DNA of 5,194 nucleotides from Chloroflexota bacterium. Its GTDB lineage: Bacteria; Chloroflexota; UBA6077; FW602-bin22; JACPQP01. Where the stretch lies: the NCBI GenBank assembly GCA_016190465.1, contig JACPQP010000482.1:1-5194 (forward strand), given 5' to 3'. The notes below the pieces were generated by a model. It did no database searches. It saw nothing but the letters and a program-made list of their open reading frames with translations, and was not told the origin of the DNA. Positions within the stretch are counted from its first letter, which is position 1, and each line of letters opens with the position of its first letter. Position numbers and translations under genes: made by a program. Positions 1 through 5,097 of the stretch are shown here, in pieces.

Positions 1-33
1 CCTCCTGGACCGTCTGCTTCCCGTGACCGCAGG
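1..33. other. Left flank, gene edge of uncertain identity
   Basis: This stretch is too short to assign. Two readings are possible. On the minus strand, positions 1-8 read CCAGGAGG, a good Shine-Dalgarno for a divergent gene starting just left of the window. On the plus strand, the frame beginning at position 2 reads LLDRLLPVTAG and stops at TAA (35-37). In that reading a gene would end at the repeat boundary, with its stop codon formed by the flanking TA plus the first base of repeat copy 1. The sequence does not decide between them. Confidence 0.25.
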
Positions 34-36
34 GTA

Positions 37-147
37 AGTAGGTATCAGAAAGTTTTTGATGGTTTTGGGGACACCCCAAACCCCGCCAGGAACGGCTCCG
101 CCCTTCCTGGACCTTCCCGAGACGCGGTGAACTTTCCGAGACCTACT
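37..147 (+). repeat. Palindromic MITE-like repeat, copy 1
   Basis: This is a complete 111-bp copy. The left end AGTAGGTATCAGAAAGTT (37-54) is matched by the reverse complement of 130-147 at 16 of 18 positions. The palindrome extends outwards, so that GGGTAAGTAGGT (32-43) pairs perfectly with 141-152. Inside are two hairpins: TTTGGGG (64-70) with CCCCAAA (74-80), and CCAGGA (86-91) with TCCTGG (105-110). The copy differs from copy 2 by four substitutions and one missing base. It is flanked by TA on both sides (35-36 and 148-149), compatible with a 2-bp target duplication. No credible protein is encoded. The copy ends 16 bases before the Shine-Dalgarno of the next gene, so it forms most of the sequence upstream of that gene. 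Confidence 0.85.
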
Positions 148-163
148 TACCCGGAGGGTGGTG

Positions 164-171
164 AAAGGAGG
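164..171 (+). promoter_or_regulatory. Ribosome binding site fixing the start at 176
   Basis: AAAGGAGG lies four bases before ATG 176. An in-frame GTG at 158 precedes the site and has no such sequence ahead of it, so ATG 176 is preferred. Confidence 0.75.
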
Positions 172-175
172 ACCC

Positions 176-688
176 ATGTACCTATCAGCACGCGAGCTCT
201 GGACTGTCATTCACGGCATGGTGCTCGGCGCTCTTTTCCTGTTGGCCTTCGCGGGGGGGCTGGCCGGCCTGTACAGTTTGCGGCCGGAGTGGGTCACGGT
301 GGGGGGGCTGCGGGAGCGCATCCCGCGTCTGGAGATCGGGACCACGGTGATGGCCGTGGTCGCCTGGCTCACGGTCATCACGGGGACCTGGATCGTCTAC
401 CCCTGGTATCGGGCGGCGGATCCCCGGAGCCCACGGTCACTGCTGCTGGCCGATCCGAACAAGGCGTTGTGGCACACCTTCGGGATGGAGTGGAAGGAGC
501 ACGTCGCCTGGCTGGCGCCGATCCTGGCGACCGCGGTCGCGTACGTGGTGGTCTACTACGGCCCACGTCTGGCCGATGAGCCGACGATTCGCCGGGCGCT
601 GATGGTCCTGTTCGTCGTGGCCTTTGCCGCCGCCGGTGTGGCCGGGCTGTTCGGCGCATTCATCAACAAGGTGGCCCCGATTCTCTGA
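176..688 (+). CDS. Four-helix integral membrane protein of unknown function
   Basis: The protein has 170 residues starting at ATG 176. I do not recognise the family with certainty. It has four strongly hydrophobic segments, near residues 11-33, 56-76, 109-129 and 140-163. There is no cleavable signal peptide and no large soluble domain, so it should sit entirely in the cytoplasmic membrane. Three histidines stand out: H13 in helix 1, H100 just before helix 3 and H109 at its start. The aromatic motif TGTWIVYPWYRA (70-80 region) follows helix 2. Membrane-embedded histidines near helix ends would suit heme or metal binding, as in small respiratory membrane subunits, but there is no CxxCH motif and this is only inference. 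The next gene, 109 bases downstream on the same strand, encodes another small membrane protein, so the two probably form one operon. No convincing promoter is visible; repeat copy 1 occupies the upstream region. Confidence 0.8.
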   Translation: MYLSARELWTVIHGMVLGALFLLAFAGGLAGLYSLRPEWVTVGGLRERIPRLEIGTTVMAVVAWLTVITGTWIVYPWYRAADPRSPRSLLLADPNKALWHTFGMEWKEHVAWLAPILATAVAYVVVYYGPRLADEPTIRRALMVLFVVAFAAAGVAGLFGAFINKVAPIL

Positions 689-694
689 GAAAGC

Positions 695-768
695 GGGTGA
701 GAACCCCTCACCCCCCTGCCCCCCTCTCCCACAAGGGGAGAGGGGGAAGCGCCGTTGGGGGTGGGGGT
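695..768. repeat. GC-rich REP-like palindrome between two genes
   Basis: The core is a perfect 10-bp stem, CCCCTCTCCC (721-730) with GGGAGAGGGG (736-745), and a 5-base loop. Outer arms ACCCC/CCCCCC (703-716) can pair, with a bulge, with GGGGGTGGGGGT (757-768). An alternative 7-bp hairpin, GGGTGAG (695-701) with CTCACCC (707-713), competes for the left arm. CCCTCTCCC/GGGAGAGGG palindromes are known as dispersed intergenic elements in many GC-rich genomes. There is no T-tract, so it is not a classic terminator. Lying inside a likely operon, it could shape mRNA stability or the ratio of the two proteins. Confidence 0.7.
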
Positions 769-797
769 GGATAAGCGTGAATTGAGAGGAGCATCCG

Positions 798-1160
798 ATG
801 AGCGAGACTCCCCACCGCGAGGCGACCAGGATCGCCGCGCTGAAGCCCAACGGACCGGCGGCCGCCGCGATCCTGGCGGCGGGAATCGGATCATTCGTCC
901 TTGGTCTGCTAACGGCGGGGGCTGAGGCGATACCGGCGCTGAAGACCGCGCTCACCTGGAGCGCACCGGTCGGCCCACTCTCCGGCAAGACCGGTGTCGC
1001 CGTCATCGCCTACCTGGTGTCCTGGCTGATCCTGGCGATCCTCTGGCGGGGCCAGGGCATTCGCTTCGAGAAAGTCTACACCGCGACCCTGATCCTGCTG
1101 GCCCTCGGGCTGCTGGGCACCTTCCCGGTCTTCTACGAGGCGCTCGCGGTCAAGCCATAG
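798..1160 (+). CDS. Small three-helix membrane protein of unknown function
   Basis: The protein has 120 residues. The start at ATG 798 is supported by the Shine-Dalgarno GAGAGGAG (784-791), six bases upstream. After a polar N-terminus of about 20 residues there are hydrophobic segments near residues 20-42, 66-85 and 95-116. The loop between helices 1 and 2 holds WSAPVGPLSGKTG, and the loop between helices 2 and 3 holds WRGQGIRFEK, rich in basic residues. No enzyme motif, heme motif or signal peptidase site is visible. I do not recognise the family. Same-strand spacing after the preceding four-helix protein, without an intervening promoter or T-tract terminator, suggests that both belong to one transcript and perhaps one membrane complex. 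A REP-like hairpin starts about 30 bases after the stop codon. Confidence 0.78.
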   Translation: MSETPHREATRIAALKPNGPAAAAILAAGIGSFVLGLLTAGAEAIPALKTALTWSAPVGPLSGKTGVAVIAYLVSWLILAILWRGQGIRFEKVYTATLILLALGLLGTFPVFYEALAVKP

Positions 1161-1191
1161 TCGGGCCCGGTCGCAGTACTCCGGGGAGAGA

Positions 1192-1251
1192 GCGAACACC
1201 GGATTTGCCCCTACGCCCGCCCGCCGGTCAGGGCGAACCTGGTGTTCGCCC
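1192..1251. repeat. REP-like hairpin after the membrane gene pair
   Basis: GGGCGAAC (1231-1238) and GTTCGCCC (1244-1251) form a perfect 8-bp stem with a 5-base loop. A competing 9-bp inverted repeat, GCGAACACC (1192-1200) with GGTGTTCGC (1241-1249), spans the unit, so two folds share the right arm. There is no T-tract. It resembles dispersed intergenic palindromes of GC-rich genomes and may stabilise the 3' end of the membrane-protein transcript. The rest of 1161-1312 shows nothing that I can support. Confidence 0.55.
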
Positions 1252-1312
1252 CGCACTGGTGGTCGCCCGCGCCCTTTACCCGATTGGTTGGCCACCTTCC
1301 CTCAACCACGGT

Positions 1313-1341
1313 TTGCGATCGTCGGCGATGGATGGTATAAT
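1313..1341 (+). promoter_or_regulatory. Sigma70-type extended -10 promoter of tRNA-Phe
   Basis: The -35 box is TTGCGA (1313-1318), followed by a 17-base spacer and a perfect TATAAT (1336-1341). TG at 1333-1334 plus one base makes an extended -10. Transcription should begin near 1348, giving a leader of about 60 bases to be trimmed before the tRNA. No open reading frame with a ribosome binding site lies between it and the tRNA. Confidence 0.8.
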
Positions 1342-1407
1342 GCCAGCGTTGACGACGGTCCGACCGACGACAGCGACGCAGTGCCCGGATCGTCGCCTGC
1401 TGCCCGC

Positions 1408-1480
1408 GCCGAGGTAGCTCAGTTGGTAGAGCACCACACTGAAAATGTGGGTGTCGCCAGTTCAAGTCTGGCCCTCGGCA
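1408..1480 (+). tRNA. tRNA-Phe (anticodon GAA)
   Basis: All four arms can be folded by hand. The acceptor stem is GCCGAGG (1408-1414) with CCTCGGC (1473-1479) and discriminator A at 1480. The D arm is GCTC/GAGC around AGTTGGTA. The anticodon stem is CCACA/TGTGG with loop CTGAAAA, so GAA at 1441-1443 reads phenylalanine codons. The T arm is GCCAG/CTGGC with loop TTCAAGT. The CCA end is not encoded (CTC follows), so tRNA nucleotidyltransferase must add it. The gene stands alone with its own promoter and terminator. Confidence 0.97.
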
Positions 1481-1509
1481 CTCTCTCGACAACAATGCTC
1501 GCATACAGC

Positions 1510-1529
1510 GGTCAGGAGCACTCCTGACC
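1510..1529. repeat. Perfect hairpin between tRNA-Phe and its terminator
   Basis: GGTCAGGAG (1510-1518) and CTCCTGACC (1521-1529) form a 9-bp inverted repeat with only two bases between the arms. It lies directly ahead of the terminator and shares its last C with that stem. It may mark the 3' trailer for processing or act as a first, T-less pause hairpin. It is seen directly in the sequence; the role is inferred. Confidence 0.6.
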
Positions 1530-1552
1530 CCGCGGTTGCGGGCATTTTCTTT
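1528..1552 (+). terminator. Rho-independent terminator of tRNA-Phe
   Basis: The stem CCCGC (1529-1533) with GCGGG (1538-1542) around the loop GGTT is followed by CATTTTCTTT (1543-1552). It lies about 50 bases after the tRNA and just behind another perfect hairpin, so it should end the tRNA transcript. Confidence 0.8.
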
Positions 1553-1650
1553 GGGCCCGTCGGCGCCAGAGATAGCCGATCACCACCCCTGAGCCGTGGC
1601 CAAGAACCCAGCCCTCCGTCAGCGTCCACACGCACAGCTCGGCGGTGATC

Positions 1651-1679
1651 GTTGCGGAAACTGTTGGCATTTCCGAAAC
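1651..1679. promoter_or_regulatory. Inverted-repeat operator over the HTH gene promoter
   Basis: GTTGCGGAAA (1651-1660) and TTTCCGAAAC (1670-1679) are inverted copies with one mismatch, separated by nine bases. The half-site centres are 19 bp apart, close to two helical turns, as expected for a dimeric DNA-binding protein. The spacer contains the -35 box, so a bound protein would block RNA polymerase. The obvious candidate binder is the HTH protein encoded downstream (autorepression); this is inference. Confidence 0.6.
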
Positions 1680-1692
1680 AAGCGGGTATGAT
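1664..1692 (+). promoter_or_regulatory. Sigma70-type promoter of the HTH gene
   Basis: TTGGCA (1664-1669), a 17-base spacer and TATGAT (1687-1692) match sigma70-type boxes well. Transcription should start near 1699, leaving a leader of about 20 bases with the Shine-Dalgarno. The upstream part, 1553-1650, shows nothing else that I can support. Confidence 0.75.
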
Positions 1693-1705
1693 GATGAGAC
1701 GATTC

Positions 1706-1712
1706 GGGAGGG
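1706..1712 (+). promoter_or_regulatory. Ribosome binding site favouring the start at 1719
   Basis: GGGAGGG directly touches ATG 1713, which is too close for normal initiation. It lies about seven bases (core GGAGG) before the in-frame ATG 1719, the usual distance. The second ATG is therefore chosen, removing two residues. Confidence 0.65.
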
Positions 1713-1718
1713 ATGGCG

Positions 1719-2177
1719 ATGACGACAAGAGAGCGTGAGCGGACTATCGAATTCGCGGTAGCAGAGGTGGAAGAGGTGCTCGCTGCCAAGGAAGCACTTG
1801 CACGCGGGGATACTCCCCGCGCGAATGAGGCGCTTGACCGGGCGTGCGAGGTGGCGTTCCGGCACGCACCGGCCGTCCCCGTATCGGTCGTGGCGAAGAT
1901 CCTGGGAGTGTCGGAGCCGACGGTCCGCAAGTTGATCGCGCAGGGCGCGCTCGAAGACACGGGGGCGAAACCGGTCGCGGTGCGCCTGGACAGCGCATTC
2001 AGGGTCAAGCGCATTCTGGAAGAGTTGCGGGCGATGGGGCAGGATCCAGACCTACGTCGATATCTCCTGGCGCGCATCGAAGACGCGTTGCTATTGGAGG
2101 ACGTGGGGCTACAACGCTCTATCGATGAGATGCGACGAGGCACCGCAAAACACTACGTGCATCGGCGAACGCCGTGA
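1719..2177 (+). CDS. Excisionase/MerR-like HTH protein, candidate antitoxin or repressor
   Basis: The protein has 152 residues from ATG 1719 (154 if ATG 1713 is used). Residues 1-50 are charged and probably helical (RERERTIEFAVAEVEEV), which suits dimerisation. Residues 53-78 contain VPVSVVAKILGVSEPTVRKL, a good helix-turn-helix of the type seen in excisionase-family and MerR-like DNA-binding proteins, including many toxin-antitoxin regulators. The next residues (about 79-92) fit the short wing of that fold. Residues 95-140 form a second helical, charged region. The length is unusual for a bare excisionase (usually under 80 residues), so this is a regulator with added helical arms. It has its own promoter with an overlapping inverted repeat, fitting autorepression. 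No toxin-like partner follows: the next plus-strand frames are short and lack ribosome binding sites, and the neighbour is a convergent gene. The assignment to DNA binding is fairly firm; the antitoxin role is speculative. Confidence 0.8.
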   Translation: MTTRERERTIEFAVAEVEEVLAAKEALARGDTPRANEALDRACEVAFRHAPAVPVSVVAKILGVSEPTVRKLIAQGALEDTGAKPVAVRLDSAFRVKRILEELRAMGQDPDLRRYLLARIEDALLLEDVGLQRSIDEMRRGTAKHYVHRRTP

Positions 2178-2191
2178 AGTATGCCGTCTGG

Positions 2192-2257
2192 CCCCAACGG
2201 GGAAACGGACGAAACCACCATGCTGCCGCGAGGGTCAGCCGCCGGTGAATGCTGACC
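2192..2257. other. Hairpins in the convergent intergenic gap
   Basis: The gap 2178-2311 separates convergent genes and holds CCCC-AAC-GGGG (2192-2202) and GGTCAGC (2233-2239) with GCTGACC (2251-2257), an 11-base loop. On the plus strand GTTTTG (2267-2272) follows the second hairpin at a distance of about ten bases, too far for a standard intrinsic terminator. They could stop or protect either transcript weakly. I see no gene here. Confidence 0.35.
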
Positions 2258-2311
2258 TGGTGGAACGTTTTGACAACCACTTGCCACAGCTCCGACGACG
2301 CCAGTAGACCG

Positions 2312-2686
2312 TCAGCTCCCGCCGCTCGCATAGCGCTCGACGGTGCGGAGAAGGTCGTCGATCTCGAAGGGCTTGCCCAGGTAGCCATCGGCCTCGATCT
2401 CCGCCGCCCGCTCCCTCGCGTTCTCGGCCGCGGTCAGTACCACGATCGGCGCGCGACGGTCGTACCGCGCGCGGAACTCCCGGGCGAACTCCCAGCCGTT
2501 CATGCCCGGCATCTTCATGTCCAGGAGGATCACCCGCGGCATCTCTTGCGCCACCGCCTCCAGGGCCTCCCGCCCGTCTCGGGCCGTGACCACCCGATGG
2601 CCTTCATCTTCCAGGACCAGCTCCACCATCCCCAGCAGGTCGATGTCGTCGTCAACCGCCAGCACCGCCTCACGCTTTCCCGTCAT
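2312..2686 (-). CDS. Single-domain response regulator (CheY-like receiver)
   Basis: The 124-residue protein is one complete receiver domain with no DNA-binding or enzymatic output. All key residues are present: acidic pair D12-D13 (VDDD), phosphoacceptor D56 in VILLDMKMPG, switch threonine T85 in IVVLTA, and K105 in LGKPF. The alpha4-beta5 segment ends with ADGYLGKPFEIDDLL, typical of the family. It is cytoplasmic and should be phosphorylated on D56 by the sensor kinase encoded just upstream. Its ATG lies inside the kinase gene (17-base overlap), with AGGGGAG (complement of 2691-2697) four bases before it, so translation is probably coupled. Without an output domain it must work by protein-protein contact or as a phosphorelay intermediate, as CheY and Spo0F do; the partner is not in this window. 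Its stop faces the HTH gene tail to tail. Confidence 0.93.
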   Translation of the reverse strand: MTGKREAVLAVDDDIDLLGMVELVLEDEGHRVVTARDGREALEAVAQEMPRVILLDMKMPGMNGWEFAREFRARYDRRAPIVVLTAAENARERAAEIEADGYLGKPFEIDDLLRTVERYASGGS

Positions 2687-4703
2687 CGCGCTCCCCTGCT
2701 GCCAGTGGCAAACGGAAGGAGAAGGTTGATCCCTGGCCCTCCTCGCTCTCGAACCAGATGCGCCCCTGGTGGAGTTCGATCTGGACCTTGCTGAGGTAAA
2801 GGCTCAAGGAGACCACGCTTCGGTAGCCGGGGGTACCGGCAGGTGAGGCCTCGTAGAAAGGCTCGAAGATGTGCGGTTGCCGTTCCCTGGGGATGCCGAC
2901 GCCGTGGTCTCGCACCGCGACGATCGCGTTCTCCTCCTGCGCCCGTACCCGTACCTCGACTTCGCCACCGTGGGGCGAGAACTTGATGGCGTTGTCCAGC
3001 AGACTGGCAAGCACCTCCTCGATGCGCTCGCGGTCGGCCGCTACCGGCACCGGCGCCCCATGCCGGACAACCAGTCGGTGCAGCGAGGTGGTGACCTGGA
3101 GCCGCTGCGCCACCTGAGCCGCGAGCTCGCCCAGATCGAAGCGGACTCGACGCAGCTCTGGCGGGGCAGCCTGGTACCGGACGGCCTCCAGCATCTCCTC
3201 CACCCGACGGCTCAACCGGTCGCATTGGGCGTTGATCACCGCAAAGGCCTCGAGCTCGCGTGGCTCGTGCCCCTCGGGTGCCCACCTGCGCATCAACTGC
3301 ACATAGCCCTTGATCGTGGTGACGGGGGTCTTCAGCTCGTGGGCGGCGGCCGAGATGAACTCGTCTCGCAGCCGCTCCTGTTTCAGGACCTCCTCCAGAC
3401 GCCGCGCCTGCTCGACGGCAAGCGCGGCTCGCTCGGCGGCCACCTCGATCAGCCTTTCCTCCTGCGAGGTGAACTCTCGGGCCACCGGGAACTCGAGCTG
3501 GACCACTCCGATGACCTCCTCGCCGATGCGCATCGGCGCCCCGAGGAGCGCGCGGCTCTGGCCGGCCTTGAGGCGAGGGCGCCAGATGGCCGAGTCGGCC
3601 AGCGCGTCGCGCACCCGGAAGACGGCATTTCGAGCGGCCACCTGACCGGCGAAGCTCTCTCCCACCCTCACGCGGAAGCGGGCCACCTGGTCCTCGGAGA
3701 TCCCGACCCCCTTCCGAAGGACCAGTTCCTGGCTCATCCGGTCGAGGAGCAGGATGGCTCCAACGTTGGCGGCCATAATCGCCACCATTCGCTCGAGGAG
3801 GGTCTGGAGCAACGATTCCAGGCCCTCCCGGGCCAGCGCGGGGTCGGTCACCTGCTGGAGCGCGGCCAACTGGTTGGCCTTCTCACGTTCGCGCTCGTAC
3901 AACCCCACGTACTCGGCGAGGAGGCCGAACAGGATGACCGAGAACCCACCGACCCAGAGGAAGCGCTGCCCGTACCACCAGAGATCGTAGCGCTTGCCGC
4001 CGATGAGGGCCGTGAGGATCGCAAAGGCGAACACCAGCGCAGCCAGCGCCACATAGCCGAGGAGCACGTCACCGGTTTGCCGCTGCCGGCGAGCCAAGAG
4101 AACCGCGCCGGCGGCAAACGCCAACACCAGGGCGCCCAGCCAGCCAACCGTATGAAGGGTCCAGCGCCCATCGACGACGAGCAGGGGGAGGAATCGCTCG
4201 AAAGCCAGTGACAGACTGGCGATCGTGGCGCCAGTGGTCATCGCCCCGACGTTCAGCCAGAACCACCAGCGCTCGGCGGACGTTCCCGCGCGGGGCCACC
4301 GGGCGAATGCCGCTGTCAGGAGACACAGGGCGAGCGCGCTGAACTTGAGAAACCACAACCAGGCCGCCGTGTTGGGAAGCTGGGCGATGAGACCCTGCTC
4401 GTCCGGCAGCAGGCCGGGCCAGGAAAGCACGTAGAACACGGCCAGGACGGCGAATGTGCTGAAGGCCACGCCGACCCAGAAGGGCGCCGGTTCGCCCAGC
4501 GCCCGATAGCGCCCGAAGCTGAGGAACGCGATGCTGAGGGCGGCCAGCGCCAGGTAGCTGTGCATCATCGGCACGTACCAGGGGAAGACCGCGATGACCG
4601 GTCCCGGCCCCCAGACGACAGCCAGCGCGCCGTGAAGCGCGGCCAGGCCAACGGCGACGCCGATCAGCCAGCGAAGGGAAGAGGCATTCAGAGCCATTCG
4701 CAC
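2670..4703 (-). CDS. Membrane sensor histidine kinase with GAF domain
   Basis: The 677-residue protein starts at GTG 4703; ATG 4697 two codons later is equally possible, as neither has a clear Shine-Dalgarno. Residues 1-270 hold about eight hydrophobic helices (near 12-30, 44-63, 73-94, 114-135, 146-168, 183-204, 212-234, 245-268), an integral membrane sensor module. A helical linker (270-285) leads to a GAF domain (about 285-433). HisKA follows at about 446-510, with phosphoacceptor H455 in AAAHELKTPV. The HATPase domain (about 555-668) has N box residues LLDNAIKFSP (N571), G1 box DHGVGIP (599-605) and F box FEPFYEA (613-619). Two ATP-site elements deviate. The usual first N-box Asn is S567 (VLASLLDNA), and the G2 box, normally GxGLGLYLSK, reads SVVSLSLYLSK, with Q646 where HGG is usual. 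The protein may signal through GAF or membrane ligands to the overlapping receiver gene. Confidence 0.92.
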   Translation of the reverse strand: MRMALNASSLRWLIGVAVGLAALHGALAVVWGPGPVIAVFPWYVPMMHSYLALAALSIAFLSFGRYRALGEPAPFWVGVAFSTFAVLAVFYVLSWPGLLPDEQGLIAQLPNTAAWLWFLKFSALALCLLTAAFARWPRAGTSAERWWFWLNVGAMTTGATIASLSLAFERFLPLLVVDGRWTLHTVGWLGALVLAFAAGAVLLARRQRQTGDVLLGYVALAALVFAFAILTALIGGKRYDLWWYGQRFLWVGGFSVILFGLLAEYVGLYEREREKANQLAALQQVTDPALAREGLESLLQTLLERMVAIMAANVGAILLLDRMSQELVLRKGVGISEDQVARFRVRVGESFAGQVAARNAVFRVRDALADSAIWRPRLKAGQSRALLGAPMRIGEEVIGVVQLEFPVAREFTSQEERLIEVAAERAALAVEQARRLEEVLKQERLRDEFISAAAHELKTPVTTIKGYVQLMRRWAPEGHEPRELEAFAVINAQCDRLSRRVEEMLEAVRYQAAPPELRRVRFDLGELAAQVAQRLQVTTSLHRLVVRHGAPVPVAADRERIEEVLASLLDNAIKFSPHGGEVEVRVRAQEENAIVAVRDHGVGIPRERQPHIFEPFYEASPAGTPGYRSVVSLSLYLSKVQIELHQGRIWFESEEGQGSTFSFRLPLAAGERDDGKA

Positions 4704-4757
4704 GACACCCGAGCGGCCATCCGACCCACGACCAGTCCATCAAGACTGCTCGTCCCT

Positions 4758-4786
4758 ATTATACATCTTGCACAACGCGCTGTTCT
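4758..4786 (-). promoter_or_regulatory. Candidate promoter of the kinase-receiver operon
   Basis: On the minus strand a perfect TATAAT (4763-4758) lies 17 bases after a weak -35, AGAACA (4786-4781), three of six consensus bases. Transcription would begin near 4751, leaving a leader of about 48 bases before GTG 4703. The perfect -10 in a very GC-rich setting is the main support. Repeat copy 2 begins 14 bases beyond the -35 box. Confidence 0.5.
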
Positions 4787-4800
4787 TCCGGCGGCAACTC

Positions 4801-4912
4801 AGTAGGTATCAGAAAGTTTTTGATGGTTTTGGGGACACCCCAAGCCCCGCCAGGACGGGCTCCGCCCTTCCTGGACCTTCCCGGGACGCAGGTGAACTTT
4901 CCGAGACCTACT
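4801..4912 (+). repeat. Palindromic MITE-like repeat, copy 2
   Basis: This is a complete 112-bp copy in the same orientation as copy 1. The left end AGTAGGTATCAGAAAGTT (4801-4818) faces AACTTTCCGAGACCTACT (4895-4912). The first inner hairpin is TTTGGGG (4828-4834) with CCCCAAG (4838-4844), where the only change is a wobble pair. The second is CCAGGA (4850-4855) with TCCTGG (4869-4874), extended inward by GGGC with GCCC across one mismatch. Flanking dinucleotides are TC on both sides (4799-4800, 4913-4914). It lies between the kinase operon promoter and the stop codon region of a kinase remnant. Confidence 0.85.
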
Positions 4913-4939
4913 TCGTCGATGGCTTGCCTGCCGGATGCC

Positions 4940-5097
4940 TCAAAGGGTGAGCGGCAAGCTGAAGCTGAAGGTGCTGCCCCTCCCGACCTCACTCTGGACC
5001 CGGATGCGACCGCCGTGCGCCTCGACGAGTCCCCTGGTGATGTTCAGGCCGAGGCCCAACCCCTCACGTGGTGGGCCAGCGGCGGGCGTCGGATTGA
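4940..5097 (-). pseudogene. C-terminal fragment of a second histidine kinase
   Basis: Reading leftwards from repeat copy 3, the frame gives FNPTPAAGPPREGLGLGLNI and continues through EAHGGRI and GSTFSFSLPL to a TGA at 4940-4942, 52 residues in all. This is the end of a HATPase domain: an intact G2 box GLGLGL (codons at 5062-5045), the HGG motif and the closing STFSFSLP strand. The kinase-like sequence breaks off exactly where repeat copy 3 begins (5098), near the position of the F box; the N and G1 boxes and HisKA are missing from the window. The likely cause is insertion of the repeat into a kinase gene that continues to the right. The frame remains open through the visible part of the repeat, so a fused product is conceivable. 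It is not a duplicate of the complete kinase nearby: the G2 boxes differ clearly. Confidence 0.8.

Noticed and set aside
64..80. Inner hairpin of the repeat as an intrinsic terminator
   Set aside because: The stem TTTGGGG/CCCCAAA is not followed by a T-tract on either strand.
37..147. Integron attC site or CRISPR repeat as explanation of the palindrome
   Set aside because: There is no GTTRRRY/RYYYAAC core pair and no regular spacer series; the copies are 111-112 bp and irregularly placed.
127..579. Long open plus-strand frame overlapping the first membrane gene
   Set aside because: Its composition is Gly/Arg/His-rich and it overlaps a frame with clear hydrophobic helices and a strong ribosome binding site; it is a high-GC shadow.
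437..1006. Minus-strand open frame spanning the REP-like palindrome
   Set aside because: It crosses two supported plus-strand genes and the palindrome and shows no domain; the two membrane genes explain the codon pattern.
1408..1480. tRNA-Phe as an attachment site for an integrated element
   Set aside because: I see no repeat of the tRNA 3' end in the window and no integrase gene; the following genes look like ordinary chromosome.
2125..2307. Possible small toxin gene after the HTH gene
   Set aside because: The 60-residue frame overlaps the end of the HTH gene, lacks a Shine-Dalgarno and has no toxin motif.
2871..4211. 446-codon open frame on the plus strand opposite the kinase gene
   Set aside because: The opposite strand encodes a full set of GAF, HisKA and HATPase motifs; the antisense product is Leu/Gly/Arg/Asp-rich with no recognisable domain.
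4759..4992. Minus-strand frame running through repeat copy 2 and the kinase fragment
   Set aside because: It is out of frame with the kinase motif and arises from the stop-poor GC-rich repeat.
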